From assembly GCF_003700275.1 (NCBI RefSeq), contig NZ_RBRE01000064.1, forward strand, positions 62,001 to 126,000: 64,000 bases of DNA, in the 5' to 3' direction. Below, piece by piece: positions 35,301 to 43,211 of this stretch (the first letter of the stretch is position 1; every line of letters begins with the position of its first letter). The translations under genes and the position numbers were made by a program. A model generated the notes under the pieces. The model was not told the DNA's origin. It worked only from the letters and a program-made list of their open reading frames with translations, and made no database searches. Source of the stretch: Pseudomonas cichorii. Its GTDB lineage: Bacteria > Pseudomonadota > Gammaproteobacteria > Pseudomonadales > Pseudomonadaceae.

Positions 35301-36121
35301 AGGCGTGCCACGGCACACTGGACCGTGCCCTTGCCCCAGCTCAACCAGAACTCGCCACCGGCCTTGAGCGTGGGCAGCTTCCACTCACGGGTCAGGCTTT
35401 TGGGTATCCATTTGGCCCAGTCGCTCTGCGGCAGGCTCAGGTACAGATCGGCTTCGCCGTCCTTCCACTGGCTGGCCTGGACTCGCGAGCGCAGGTTCAA
35501 TGCCAGTGGCTGGCCATCAGGCAGAGTCATGCGCGCATCGAGGCGCTGATGATAGCTGCCGGTCATCAGGCTGAAACTGACGTAAGTAAGGGTAAGCGGT
35601 GCCTCGTCGAAAGGCTGTAAGGTCACCTGGCTGTCGAACAACGACAGGCGCGAGACCATTTGCATCTGGTTCAGTACTTGCTCGGGATCGAGTGCGGCGT
35701 TCTCTTGCACGGGCAATCCCTGCACCGCCCACTTGCCGTCCTGATCCTGCTTGAGGATCACTTGCAGGCCGCCGACTTCCAGATGAGCGATACGCACATC
35801 CCGCTTCATCAGGCTGTCCCAGATATCCGGCAGGACCTTGACCTGATCGAGACGCAAAGCGCTGGCACCCTCGCCGAGCATGACATCGTGGGCCAGCAGT
35901 ACCGGAGAAAAACCGCTCCAGCTTCCTTCCAGGCTGCCAATGCTCAATGGCATGCCCAGCGCGGCGCTGGCACGGGTTTCCACGTCGACCCGGTACTCGG
36001 CGACCATCGGCATCAACTGGCGTCCGAGACTGACATACAAAGCAGCCAGTACCAGCGCCAGCGCGCAAAGCCCCAGCCCCCAGCGAGTCAGGGCAGCAAA
36101 GAAACGGGACAGACGCTCCAT
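32306..36121 (-). CDS. yhdP: YhdP-family AsmA-like envelope lipid transport protein
   Basis: A 1271-residue inner-membrane-anchored giant with one N-terminal helix (about 12-33) and a long periplasmic beta-rich body (DUF3971/AsmA-like C-terminal). It is thought to form a groove carrying phospholipids toward the outer membrane, partly redundant with TamB and YdbH. The opening VEYRVDVETRASAALGMPLSIGSLEGSWSG and the near-C-terminal VEGGAQALRVFGLLNFNSIGRRLRLDFSDLLGKGLSYDRVKG are diagnostic. The C-terminal hydrophobic ALIVGAPAIGGALFLVDKLLG is also conserved. Confidence 0.93.
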   Translation of the reverse strand: MERLSRFFAALTRWGLGLCALALVLAALYVSLGRQLMPMVAEYRVDVETRASAALGMPLSIGSLEGSWSGFSPVLLAHDVMLGEGASALRLDQVKVLPDIWDSLMKRDVRIAHLEVGGLQVILKQDQDGKWAVQGLPVQENAALDPEQVLNQMQMVSRLSLFDSQVTLQPFDEAPLTLTYVSFSLMTGSYHQRLDARMTLPDGQPLALNLRSRVQASQWKDGEADLYLSLPQSDWAKWIPKSLTREWKLPTLKAGGEFWLSWGKGTVQCAVARLNAPQIKTGYAAHKPAAIDNLALNAWFQRSDTGFDVTLDSLAMSLGKDRWESRLKLTRTAAATDREELWHIQADRLDLTPITPLLDAVAPLPDGFRTALNNLKATGTLRNVLLDYRPQETGDKRLSFAANLDKVGFSAYHGAPAAGNVSGAISGDLGQGELRLATDDFMLHLDPIFKNAWHYLKANARLTWKLDDQGFTLIAPYIKVLGEEGKIAADFLIRLHFNHDQEDYMDLRVGMVDGDGRYTGKYLPAVLSPELDKWLRTAVVGGAVNQGFFQYQGSLNKNSPDTARVISLFFDVHDATLDFQPGWPSLKGVDGKVYVENSGVRVKASKGQLLNTQVSNVLVNIPHVPSGQPSHLLVDGDFAGSLVDGLKILQEAPIGTAKTFAGWQGEGPLKGKLKLDIPLVKTGEPRIAVDFSTEGARLKIADPVLELTQLKGDFRFDSAKGVSGKGIRAQVFERPVTAEVFAEGKPGANVTRVVANGQVTLKKLTEWLAVSQPLPVSGELPYQLQLTLNEGDSSLLINSPLKGVAVDLPAPFGKTAEEERAAEFRMTLQGAERRFGASYGELASLALAAPSGKLADGRGELFLGQGAAIVPDTKGLRLRGNLSELDVAPWQAIAQRYSGNDPGGSARQLLNSVDLRVGKLTAMGMTLDQVRVQLQRNAAAWALSLDSALVKGTATLPDSKTAPIGIDLLYVRLPAPDPSAAVVENPPDPLADVDPSKIPATDIRIAQLFQGEQLLGSWALKIRPSATGIRLSDMNLELKGLALQGDGSWEGAPGASSSWFKGRLSGKNLADVLKAWGFAPTVTSESFELDADGRWPGSPAWIGLKRFSGSLDATLRQGQFVEVEGGAQALRVFGLLNFNSIGRRLRLDFSDLLGKGLSYDRVKGLLVASDGVYVTRNPITLTGPSSNLELNGTLDMVRDRVDAKLLVTLPVTNNLPIAALIVGAPAIGGALFLVDKLLGDRVARFASVQYKVEGPWKEPKITFDKPFEKPQ

Positions 36122-36293
36122 ATCAGAGAGTCCTCCGCAGTGAAGCCGGCCAGCCAGCGTTGCCGAGATGGACCTGGCTCAATAGTGCAGGTAGGGCCCG
36201 GTACAGGTTTTGCTCATTTACCACGCATCATTCTCGTTATAAGGGCATACGGCTCATCGGCCTGCACATCAGGCTTTCACAGCGCGAGCAACT

Positions 36294-37751
36294 TCAGAGC
36301 AGAACCACGTCATATTGTTCCTGCGAATACATGGTTTCTACCTGAAAACGAATGGTGCGTCCGATAAAGCTCTCCAGTTCCGCCACATTACCCGACTCTT
36401 CGTCGAGCAACCGGTCCACAACCCGCTGATTGGCCAATACACGATAGCCAAGCGCCTGATAGGCCCGGGCCTCGCGGAGGATTTCGCGGAAAATCTCGTA
36501 ACAGATGGTTTCCGGGGTCTTGAGCTTGCCGCGTCCCTGACAACAGTGGCAAGGCTCGCACAGCACCTGTTCGAGACTTTCGCGGGTGCGCTTGCGGGTC
36601 ATCTGCACCAGCCCCAACTCGGTGATACCGATGATGTTGGTCTTGGCGTGATCACGTTCCAGCTGTTTTTCCAGGGTGCGCAGGACCTGACGCTGATGCT
36701 CGGCATCTTCCATATCGATGAAGTCGATGATGATGATGCCGCCCAGATTGCGCAGACGCAGTTGCCGGGCAATGGCCGTCGCCGCCTCCAGGTTGGTCTT
36801 GAAGATGGTTTCTTCAAGGTTGCGATGGCCGACGAAGGCACCGGTGTTGACGTCGATGGTGCTCATCGCTTCTGCCGGGTCGACCACCAGATAGCCGCCG
36901 GACTTGAGCGGCACCTTGCGCTCCAGCGCCTTCTGGATTTCGTCTTCCACCCCGTACAGGTCAAAGATCGGCCGCTCGCCGGGATAGTGTTCCAGGCGGT
37001 CGGCAATTTCCGGCATCAGTTCGGCAACGAATTGCGTGGTTTTCTGGAAGGTTTCCCGGGAGTCGATACGAATCTTCTCGATCCGCGGGCTGACCAGATC
37101 GCGCAGGGTACGCAGCGCCAGTCCCAGGTCTTCGTAGATCACATTGGGCGGGCTGATGGTCTTGATCTGTTCGCCGATCTGATCCCACAACCGGCGCAGG
37201 TAACGGATGTCCATGAGGATTTCATCGGCACCCGCACCTTCGGCAGCTGTGCGCAGGATAAAGCCACCCGCTTCCTTGATGCCTTCGAGCGCCACACAAT
37301 CGCTGACGACTTTCTTGAGCCGCTCGCGCTCGCCCTCGTCCTCGATCTTCAGGGAAATGCCCACGTGAGCCGTGCGCGGCATGTACACCAGATAACGCGA
37401 CGGGATCGATAGTTGAGTGGTCAGGCGTGCGCCTTTGCTGCCAATCGGATCCTTGGTCACCTGCACGACCAGACTCTGGCCTTCGTGGACCAGCGAACTG
37501 ATGCTCTCTACCGCCGGGCCTTCACGCATGGAGATTTCCGAGGCGTGAATGAATGCGGCGCGGTCCAGACCGATATCGATGAACGCCGCCTGCATGCCGG
37601 GTAACACCCGGACCACCTTGCCCTTGTAGATGTTGCCAACGATGCCGCGACGCTGGGTCCGCTCGACGTGGACCTCCTGCAGAACACCGTTTTCCACCAC
37701 TGCCACCCGCGACTCCATCGGGGTGATATTGATCAGAATCTCTTCACTCAT
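36294..37751 (-). CDS. rng: Ribonuclease G
   Basis: A 485-residue endoribonuclease maturing the 5' end of 16S rRNA and turning over some mRNAs. An S1 domain (about 35-125), RNase H-like/catalytic region with FIDMEDAEHQ and IDVNTGAFVGHRN, and the Zn-link region (CEPCHCCQGRGKLKT) are present. The maf stop overlaps its start by four bases. It is the last common gene of the mre-maf-rng string before yhdP. Confidence 0.95.
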   Translation of the reverse strand: MSEEILINITPMESRVAVVENGVLQEVHVERTQRRGIVGNIYKGKVVRVLPGMQAAFIDIGLDRAAFIHASEISMREGPAVESISSLVHEGQSLVVQVTKDPIGSKGARLTTQLSIPSRYLVYMPRTAHVGISLKIEDEGERERLKKVVSDCVALEGIKEAGGFILRTAAEGAGADEILMDIRYLRRLWDQIGEQIKTISPPNVIYEDLGLALRTLRDLVSPRIEKIRIDSRETFQKTTQFVAELMPEIADRLEHYPGERPIFDLYGVEDEIQKALERKVPLKSGGYLVVDPAEAMSTIDVNTGAFVGHRNLEETIFKTNLEAATAIARQLRLRNLGGIIIIDFIDMEDAEHQRQVLRTLEKQLERDHAKTNIIGITELGLVQMTRKRTRESLEQVLCEPCHCCQGRGKLKTPETICYEIFREILREARAYQALGYRVLANQRVVDRLLDEESGNVAELESFIGRTIRFQVETMYSQEQYDVVLL

Positions 37752-38347
37752 GGCTTGTCACCTTCCAGGCATTGCCAACAGGGTATGCCGAAACTGCCCA
37801 GCAGTTCTGCGGTTTCGCACAGAGGTAGCCCAACAACCCCAGAATAGCTGCCATGCAGTTCTTCGACGAAGATCGCTGCCAGGCCCTGAACCGCATAGCT
37901 TCCCGCCTTGTCCGCAGGCTCGCCGCTGGTCCAGTAGGCTTGTGCTTCGTGGGGCTGGATGGCGCGAAAGCGCACGCGACTGGCAATCACACGGGCCTCG
38001 CTACGCTGCCGGTTGACCAGTGCAATAGCCGTCAACACTTCATGCTCGCGTCCGGATAGCGCGGCCAGCATTGCCAGCGCGTCGGCCTGATCCAGCGGTT
38101 TGCCGAGAATACGGCCGTCGAGCACGACAGCCGTATCGGCACCCAGCACGCAGGCCTGGTCATCGTCCAGCAGCGCCAGGCCAGCCTCGGCCTTGCCACG
38201 CGCCAGACGCTCGACGTAGGCCGCCGGGGCTTCATTGATCAGAGGGGTTTCGTCGATTTGCGCACTCAGGGCAGTGAAAGGCACACCGATCTGGGTGAGT
38301 AATTCACGGCGGCGCGGTGAGCCAGAAGCCAGATAAAGCAAGGGCAT
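37748..38347 (-). CDS. maf: Maf-like nucleoside triphosphate pyrophosphatase
   Basis: A 199-residue Maf/YhdE enzyme hydrolysing dTTP/UTP and modified nucleotides to monophosphates. It begins MPLLYLASGSPRRRELL (the SxSPRR substrate loop), followed by GADTAVVLDGRILGKP and KAGSYAVQGLAAIFVEELHGSYSGVVGLPL. It lies between mreD and rng, as in E. coli and Pseudomonas. Confidence 0.94.
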   Translation of the reverse strand: MPLLYLASGSPRRRELLTQIGVPFTALSAQIDETPLINEAPAAYVERLARGKAEAGLALLDDDQACVLGADTAVVLDGRILGKPLDQADALAMLAALSGREHEVLTAIALVNRQRSEARVIASRVRFRAIQPHEAQAYWTSGEPADKAGSYAVQGLAAIFVEELHGSYSGVVGLPLCETAELLGSFGIPCWQCLEGDKP

Positions 38348-38410
38348 AAGGACATCTCCGTGTCTGTGACGATGAGCGCAGCACGACGCAGTCCTGCGCT
38401 CACGCTGCGC

Positions 38411-38902
38411 TTAATTGATTTTCAATCGCTTGCACAACCCACGTAGCCCATAACTGACCCATGGCCACAACAAGGCGCTGACCAGCGCAGGAAGAACGAG
38501 AGCCAGTGTGGGCTGACGAGTGCCGCTCAAGGCGCTGATCCACAACTGAGCAAGCTGGGCCAGACCGAAAACCACCAGCAGCACAAGGCATTGCTGCCAC
38601 ATGGGGAACATGCGCAGACGCTGCTGCAAGGACATGACCAGAAAGGTGATCAGGCTCAGGATCAAGGCGTTCTGGCCCAGATAATTGCCATACAGCACGT
38701 CTTCCATCAGGCCCAGCAACCAGGCGGTGGTCATGCCGATCCGGTGCGGCAGGGCCAGGACCCAGAAGGTCAGCAGCAACGCCATCCACAGGGGACGAAA
38801 GTTCTCCATGAACTGCGGCAGCGGCGAAACGCTCAGCAACAGACCAACGGCAAATGTAAGCCAGACCACCCAGCCATTGCGCCCGGAAACATGACTAACC
38901 AT
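38411..38902 (-). CDS. mreD: Rod shape-determining protein MreD
   Basis: A 163-residue integral membrane protein with about five transmembrane helices, part of the MreBCD-RodA-PBP2 elongasome. The family signature is visible in PHRIGMTTAWLLGLMEDVLYGNYLGQNAL. Its start overlaps the mreC end by eight bases. Confidence 0.93.
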   Translation of the reverse strand: MVSHVSGRNGWVVWLTFAVGLLLSVSPLPQFMENFRPLWMALLLTFWVLALPHRIGMTTAWLLGLMEDVLYGNYLGQNALILSLITFLVMSLQQRLRMFPMWQQCLVLLVVFGLAQLAQLWISALSGTRQPTLALVLPALVSALLWPWVSYGLRGLCKRLKIN

Positions 38903-40016
38903 CTATTCGCTCCCGAGAGGTGGAAGGTGAAGACGCCGGGGGCTGAGACGTCGCGGGCCTTGCGGCAGGTCGGGCTGGCGCCTGCTGGGTCGCCGGTGCA
39001 GCAGCCGGAGCCGAAGCGCCGTGAGCGGCTGGCCGGGCGTGACTGGTGCCGGTCGGAAACGAAGGCATCGTCGAGGCCGGCACCATCGGGAAAGCCGGAG
39101 CCAGCGGCGGAATCGTCGGCGCGACTGTCGGCTCGACACCTTTCTCGATTGATTCCTGGGCCTGCGCCGCATCGGCGGCACGCTCTTCCGGCGAACGGCC
39201 ATCGGAGAACACCAGCAACAGGTAGCGGCTGCGGTTCAAGGCGGCCGTAGGAATAGCACGCACAATGGCAAATGGCTGGCCGGAATCATGGATGACTTCC
39301 TTGACCGTCGCCACCGGATAGCCCGCCGGGAAGCGCTGCCCCAGGCCGGAACTCACCAGCAGGTCGCCTTCCTTGATATCGGCGGTATCCGCCACGTGCC
39401 GCAATTCCAGTCGTTCCGGGTTACCGGTGCCACTGGCGATAGCGCGCAGGCCATTGCGGTTGACCTGTACGGGAATGCTGTGGGTGGTGTCGGTCAGCAA
39501 CAGGACGCGCGAGGTATATGGCATCAGTTCGACCACCTGCCCCATCAGGCCACGGGCATCGAGCACCGGCTGGCCGAGCACCACGCCATCGCGCTCGCCC
39601 TTGTTGATGATGATGCGATGGGTGAACGGGTTGGGGTCCATACCGATCAGTTCGGCAACCTCGACCTTCTCGTTGACCAGCGCCGAAGAGTTGAGCAACT
39701 CGCGCAGGCGAACGTTCTGCTCGGTCAGCGCCGCCAGCTTTTGCAGGCGACCTTGCAGGAGCAGGGCTTCGGTCTTGAGTTTTTCATTTTCGGCGATCAG
39801 CTCGGTGCGACTGCCGAACTGGCTGGCAACGCCCTGAAACATGCGCTGTGGCAGATCGACGATCCAGTAGGCCTGCATCAATACCATCGACATCTGGCTG
39901 CGCACTGGCTTGAGCAGCGTGAAGCGTGCGTCAACCACCATCAATGCGACCGACAGCACGACCAGCACCAGCAGACGTACGCCCAGCGACGGGCCTTTTG
40001 CGAAAAGCGGTTTAAT
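38895..40016 (-). CDS. mreC: Rod shape-determining protein MreC, probable ATT start
   Basis: A 373-residue bitopic scaffold linking MreB to periplasmic elongation enzymes. With the start proposed here the N-terminus reads (M)KPLFAKGPSLGVRLLVLVVLSVALMVVDAR, giving a cytoplasmic KPLF.KGPSL segment and a full transmembrane helix, followed by a coiled coil (ENEKLKTEALLLQGRLQKL), the two MreC beta domains and a Pro/Ala-rich tail from about 290. The only canonical start, GTG 39968, cuts off that segment and part of the helix and lacks a ribosome site. No ATG, GTG or TTG exists between it and the in-frame stop at 40041. AGGAG (40027-40023) lies six bases before ATT 40016-40014, which aligns with Met1 of E. 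coli MreC (MKPIFSRGPSLQ, from memory). Confidence 0.9.
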   Translation of the reverse strand: MKPLFAKGPSLGVRLLVLVVLSVALMVVDARFTLLKPVRSQMSMVLMQAYWIVDLPQRMFQGVASQFGSRTELIAENEKLKTEALLLQGRLQKLAALTEQNVRLRELLNSSALVNEKVEVAELIGMDPNPFTHRIIINKGERDGVVLGQPVLDARGLMGQVVELMPYTSRVLLLTDTTHSIPVQVNRNGLRAIASGTGNPERLELRHVADTADIKEGDLLVSSGLGQRFPAGYPVATVKEVIHDSGQPFAIVRAIPTAALNRSRYLLLVFSDGRSPEERAADAAQAQESIEKGVEPTVAPTIPPLAPAFPMVPASTMPSFPTGTSHARPAAHGASAPAAAPATQQAPARPAARPATSQPPASSPSTSRERIDG

Positions 40017-40142
40017 AGGCCGCTCCTCCCGGACGTGCGATCAAAGGATCGAGCTTCAATTGGCTGTTATTCATGCGGTATGGAACCGGCCTGGACAGAT
40101 GAGAGAAATAGGCACCTTGTTTCGGCGTCAGCCTAACGCATA

Positions 40143-40164
40143 CAGGTAGCACAAGCGCTACCTG
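40143..40164 (-). promoter_or_regulatory. Hairpin between mreB and mreC
   Basis: CAGGTAGC (40143-40150) and GCTACCTG (40157-40164) form a perfect 8-bp stem with a six-base loop in the 182-bp gap after mreB. No U-run follows. It may attenuate or process the transcript so that MreB exceeds MreCD. Confidence 0.4.
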
Positions 40165-40198
40165 CATACAAAAGACTCATGAACAGCACCCCGGCGAA

Positions 40199-41236
40199 TT
40201 ACTCGCTGGAGAGCAGATCCATGGTGTGCTTATCCATCATTTCCAGCGCACGGCCACCACCACGCGCCACACAGGTCAGCGGGTCTTCGGCAACGATGAC
40301 CGGCAGACCGGTTTCCTGGGCCAGCAGCTTGTCCAGGTCACGCAGCAGTGCGCCGCCACCGGTCAGTACCAGGCCACGCTCGGCGATATCGGAAGCCAGT
40401 TCCGGCGGAGACTGTTCCAGAGCGCTCTTGACGGCCTGGACGATGGTCGCCAGAGACTCCTGAAGTGCTTCGAGCACTTCATTGGAGTTGAGGGTAAAGG
40501 CACGTGGAACGCCTTCGGCCAGGTTACGGCCGCGCACGTCGACTTCACGGACTTCGCCGCCCGGATAGGCAGTACCGATTTCCTGCTTGATGCGCTCGGC
40601 GGTGGATTCACCGATCAGGCTGCCGTAGTTGCGACGCACGTAAGTGATGATCGCTTCGTCGAAGCGGTCGCCGCCGACACGTACGGATTCGGCATAGACC
40701 ACGCCGTTGAGCGAGATCAAGGCGATTTCAGTGGTACCACCACCGATATCGACGACCATCGAACCACGAGCTTCCTCAACCGGCAGACCGGCACCGATGG
40801 CAGCAGCCATTGGCTCTTCGATCAGGAACACTTCACGGGCACCTGCGCCCAGAGCCGATTCGCGAATGGCGCGGCGCTCGACCTGGGTGGACTTGCACGG
40901 AACGCAGATCAGCACACGAGGGCTGGGCTGCAGAAAGCTGTTTTCGTGAACCTTGTTGATGAAATACTGCAGCATCTTTTCGCACACGCTGAAATCGGCA
41001 ATAACGCCGTCTTTCATCGGACGAATGGCTGCGATGTTGCCTGGAGTACGGCCCAGCATACGTTTGGCTTCGGTACCGACAGCCACGACACTCTTCTGAT
41101 TGCCATGAGTACGAATTGCAACTACAGAAGGCTCATTCAGAACGATACCGCGCTCACGCACGTAAATAAGGGTGTTGGCAGTGCCCAGGTCGATGGAAAG
41201 ATCACTGGAAAACATGCCACGCAGTTTCTTGAACAT
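40199..41236 (-). CDS. mreB: Rod shape-determining protein MreB (actin homologue)
   Basis: A 345-residue cytoskeletal ATPase that forms filaments on the inner membrane and guides lateral wall synthesis. It opens MFKKLRGMFSSDLSIDLGTANTLIYV with the phosphate-1 loop, then EEPMAAAIGAGLPVEEARGSMVVDIGGGTTEIA (phosphate-2) and GLVLTGGGALLRDLDKLL (adenosine loop). The frame extends to 41281, but ATG 41234-41236 is the family start. First gene of mreBCD. Confidence 0.97.
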   Translation of the reverse strand: MFKKLRGMFSSDLSIDLGTANTLIYVRERGIVLNEPSVVAIRTHGNQKSVVAVGTEAKRMLGRTPGNIAAIRPMKDGVIADFSVCEKMLQYFINKVHENSFLQPSPRVLICVPCKSTQVERRAIRESALGAGAREVFLIEEPMAAAIGAGLPVEEARGSMVVDIGGGTTEIALISLNGVVYAESVRVGGDRFDEAIITYVRRNYGSLIGESTAERIKQEIGTAYPGGEVREVDVRGRNLAEGVPRAFTLNSNEVLEALQESLATIVQAVKSALEQSPPELASDIAERGLVLTGGGALLRDLDKLLAQETGLPVIVAEDPLTCVARGGGRALEMMDKHTMDLLSSE

Positions 41237-41444
41237 GGGATATGGGACCCTAGGGAACGCGTGGGTAAAAAAGTGCGGCAAACTCTAACAACGACAGGGA
41301 TTTTGGGCAAGGAGCCAATATGTTAAATTGGCGGTTTTCTGAACACGCCCCCCGACGTTTGCGGCTTTATGACCATACAAACGCGGTGGTGTTCCGCAAT
41401 TTGCTGATAGAGCCGATTCGTCAGCATTCCACTGGAGATACCCC

Positions 41445-41732
41445 ATGGCGCTTGAACGCTCCGACGTGGAAAAGATCGCCCATCTGGCCCGATTGGGGCT
41501 TGATGACGCCGATATCCCGCGTACTACCGAAGCACTTAACAGCATTCTTGGGCTGGTCGATCAGATGCAAGCGGTCGATACCACCGGCATCGAGCCGCTG
41601 GCTCACCCGCTGGAAGCCTCCCAGCGCCTGCGCGAAGACGCCGTTACCGAGCACAATCGTCGCGACACTTACCAAGCCATCGCACCAGCGGTCCAGGACG
41701 GACTTTACCTGGTTCCGAAAGTCATCGAGTAA
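41445..41732 (+). CDS. gatC: Glutamyl-tRNA(Gln)/aspartyl-tRNA(Asn) amidotransferase subunit C
   Basis: A 95-residue belt subunit that joins GatA and GatB. It begins MALERSDVEKIAHLARLGLDDADI and contains GIEPLAHPLEASQRLREDAV, both typical. It is divergent from mreB and begins the gatCAB operon, 14 bp before gatA. Confidence 0.95.
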   Translation: MALERSDVEKIAHLARLGLDDADIPRTTEALNSILGLVDQMQAVDTTGIEPLAHPLEASQRLREDAVTEHNRRDTYQAIAPAVQDGLYLVPKVIE

Positions 41733-41746
41733 GGGAAAGAGCCTGC

Positions 41747-43198
41747 ATGCATCAAATGACTCTGGCCGAGATCGCCCGCGGACTCGCCGATAAAAAGTTT
41801 TCTTCCGAAGAGCTGACCCGTGTCCTGCTGGCGCGCATCGCGCAACTCGACCCTCAGCTCAACAGCTTCATCACCCTGACCGAAGACCTGGCCATCACCC
41901 AGGCCCAGGCCGCCGACGCACGCCGCGCTGCCGGTGAAAACGGCGCCCTGCTGGGCGCGCCGCTGGCGCACAAGGACCTGTTCTGCACCCAGGGCATCCG
42001 CACCAGTTGCGCCTCGCGCATGCTCGACAACTTCAAGGCGCCCTATGACGCCACCGTGGTTGCCCGCCTGGCTGCCGCTGGCACCGTGACACTTGGCAAG
42101 ACCAACATGGACGAATTCGCCATGGGTTCGGCCAACGAGTCCAGCTATTACGGCGCGGTGAAAAACCCGTGGGCCCTGGAGCACGTGCCCGGCGGTTCAT
42201 CCGGCGGCTCGGCGGCTGCCGTTGCGGCGCGCCTGCTGCCGGCGGCGACCGGCACCGATACTGGCGGTTCGATTCGCCAGCCTGCGGCACTGACCAACCT
42301 CACCGGCCTGAAACCGACCTACGGTCGCGTTTCGCGCTGGGGCATGATCGCCTATGCATCCAGCCTCGATCAGGCAGGCCCGATGGCCCGCACCGCAGAA
42401 GACTGCGCCCTGCTGCTGCAAGGCATGGCCGGCTTCGATCCGCAGGACTCCACCAGCATCGATGAGCCAGTGCCGGATTACTCCGCCAGCCTCAACACCT
42501 CGCTCAAGGGCCTGCGCATCGGTGTGCCGAAGGAATACTTCAGCGCCGGCCTCGACCCGCGCATCGCGCAACTGGTGCACGAAAGCGTCAAGGAGCTGGA
42601 AAGGCTCGGCGCAATCGTCAAGGAAATCAGCCTGCCGAACAATCAGCACGCGATTGCGGCCTATTACGTCATCGCCCCGGCAGAAGCGTCGTCCAACCTG
42701 TCGCGTTTCGACGGTGTGCGCTTCGGCTATCGCTGCGAAGAGCCCAAGGATCTGACCGACCTGTACAAGCGCTCCCGTGCCGAAGGCTTCGGCCCTGAAG
42801 TACAGCGCCGCATCATGGTCGGCGCCTACGCGCTGTCGGCCGGCTACTACGACGCCTACTACCTGCAGGCTCAGAAGATTCGCCGCCTGATCAAGAATGA
42901 CTTCATGAACGCTTTCGCCGAAGTCGACGTGATTCTCGGCCCGACCACGCCAAACCCGGCCTGGAAGATCGGCGCCAAGAACAACGATCCGGTCGCAGCC
43001 TATCTGGAAGACTTCTACACCATCACCGCCAACCTCGCGGGTCTGCCGGGCCTGTCCATGCCTGCCGGCTTCGTCGATGGTCTGCCGGTCGGTGTGCAAT
43101 TGCTTGCCCCGTATTTCCAGGAAGGCCGCCTGCTCAACGTCGCGCACCAGTATCAGCAAGTCACTGACTGGCATACCCGCGCCCCTGAAGGCTTCTGA
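41747..43198 (+). CDS. gatA: Amidotransferase subunit A (glutaminase)
   Basis: A 483-residue amidase-signature enzyme releasing ammonia from glutamine for tRNA transamidation. The Ser-cisSer-Lys site is complete: Lys in PLAHKDLF, GGSSGGSAAAVAARL and GTDTGGSIRQPAALTNLTGLKPTYGRVSR. The late LPGLSMPAGFVDGLPVGVQLL block is also conserved. Presence of GatCAB implies tRNA-dependent synthesis of Asn- and/or Gln-tRNA. Confidence 0.96.
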   Translation: MHQMTLAEIARGLADKKFSSEELTRVLLARIAQLDPQLNSFITLTEDLAITQAQAADARRAAGENGALLGAPLAHKDLFCTQGIRTSCASRMLDNFKAPYDATVVARLAAAGTVTLGKTNMDEFAMGSANESSYYGAVKNPWALEHVPGGSSGGSAAAVAARLLPAATGTDTGGSIRQPAALTNLTGLKPTYGRVSRWGMIAYASSLDQAGPMARTAEDCALLLQGMAGFDPQDSTSIDEPVPDYSASLNTSLKGLRIGVPKEYFSAGLDPRIAQLVHESVKELERLGAIVKEISLPNNQHAIAAYYVIAPAEASSNLSRFDGVRFGYRCEEPKDLTDLYKRSRAEGFGPEVQRRIMVGAYALSAGYYDAYYLQAQKIRRLIKNDFMNAFAEVDVILGPTTPNPAWKIGAKNNDPVAAYLEDFYTITANLAGLPGLSMPAGFVDGLPVGVQLLAPYFQEGRLLNVAHQYQQVTDWHTRAPEGF

Positions 43199-43211
43199 GG
43201 AGAACAATTAC

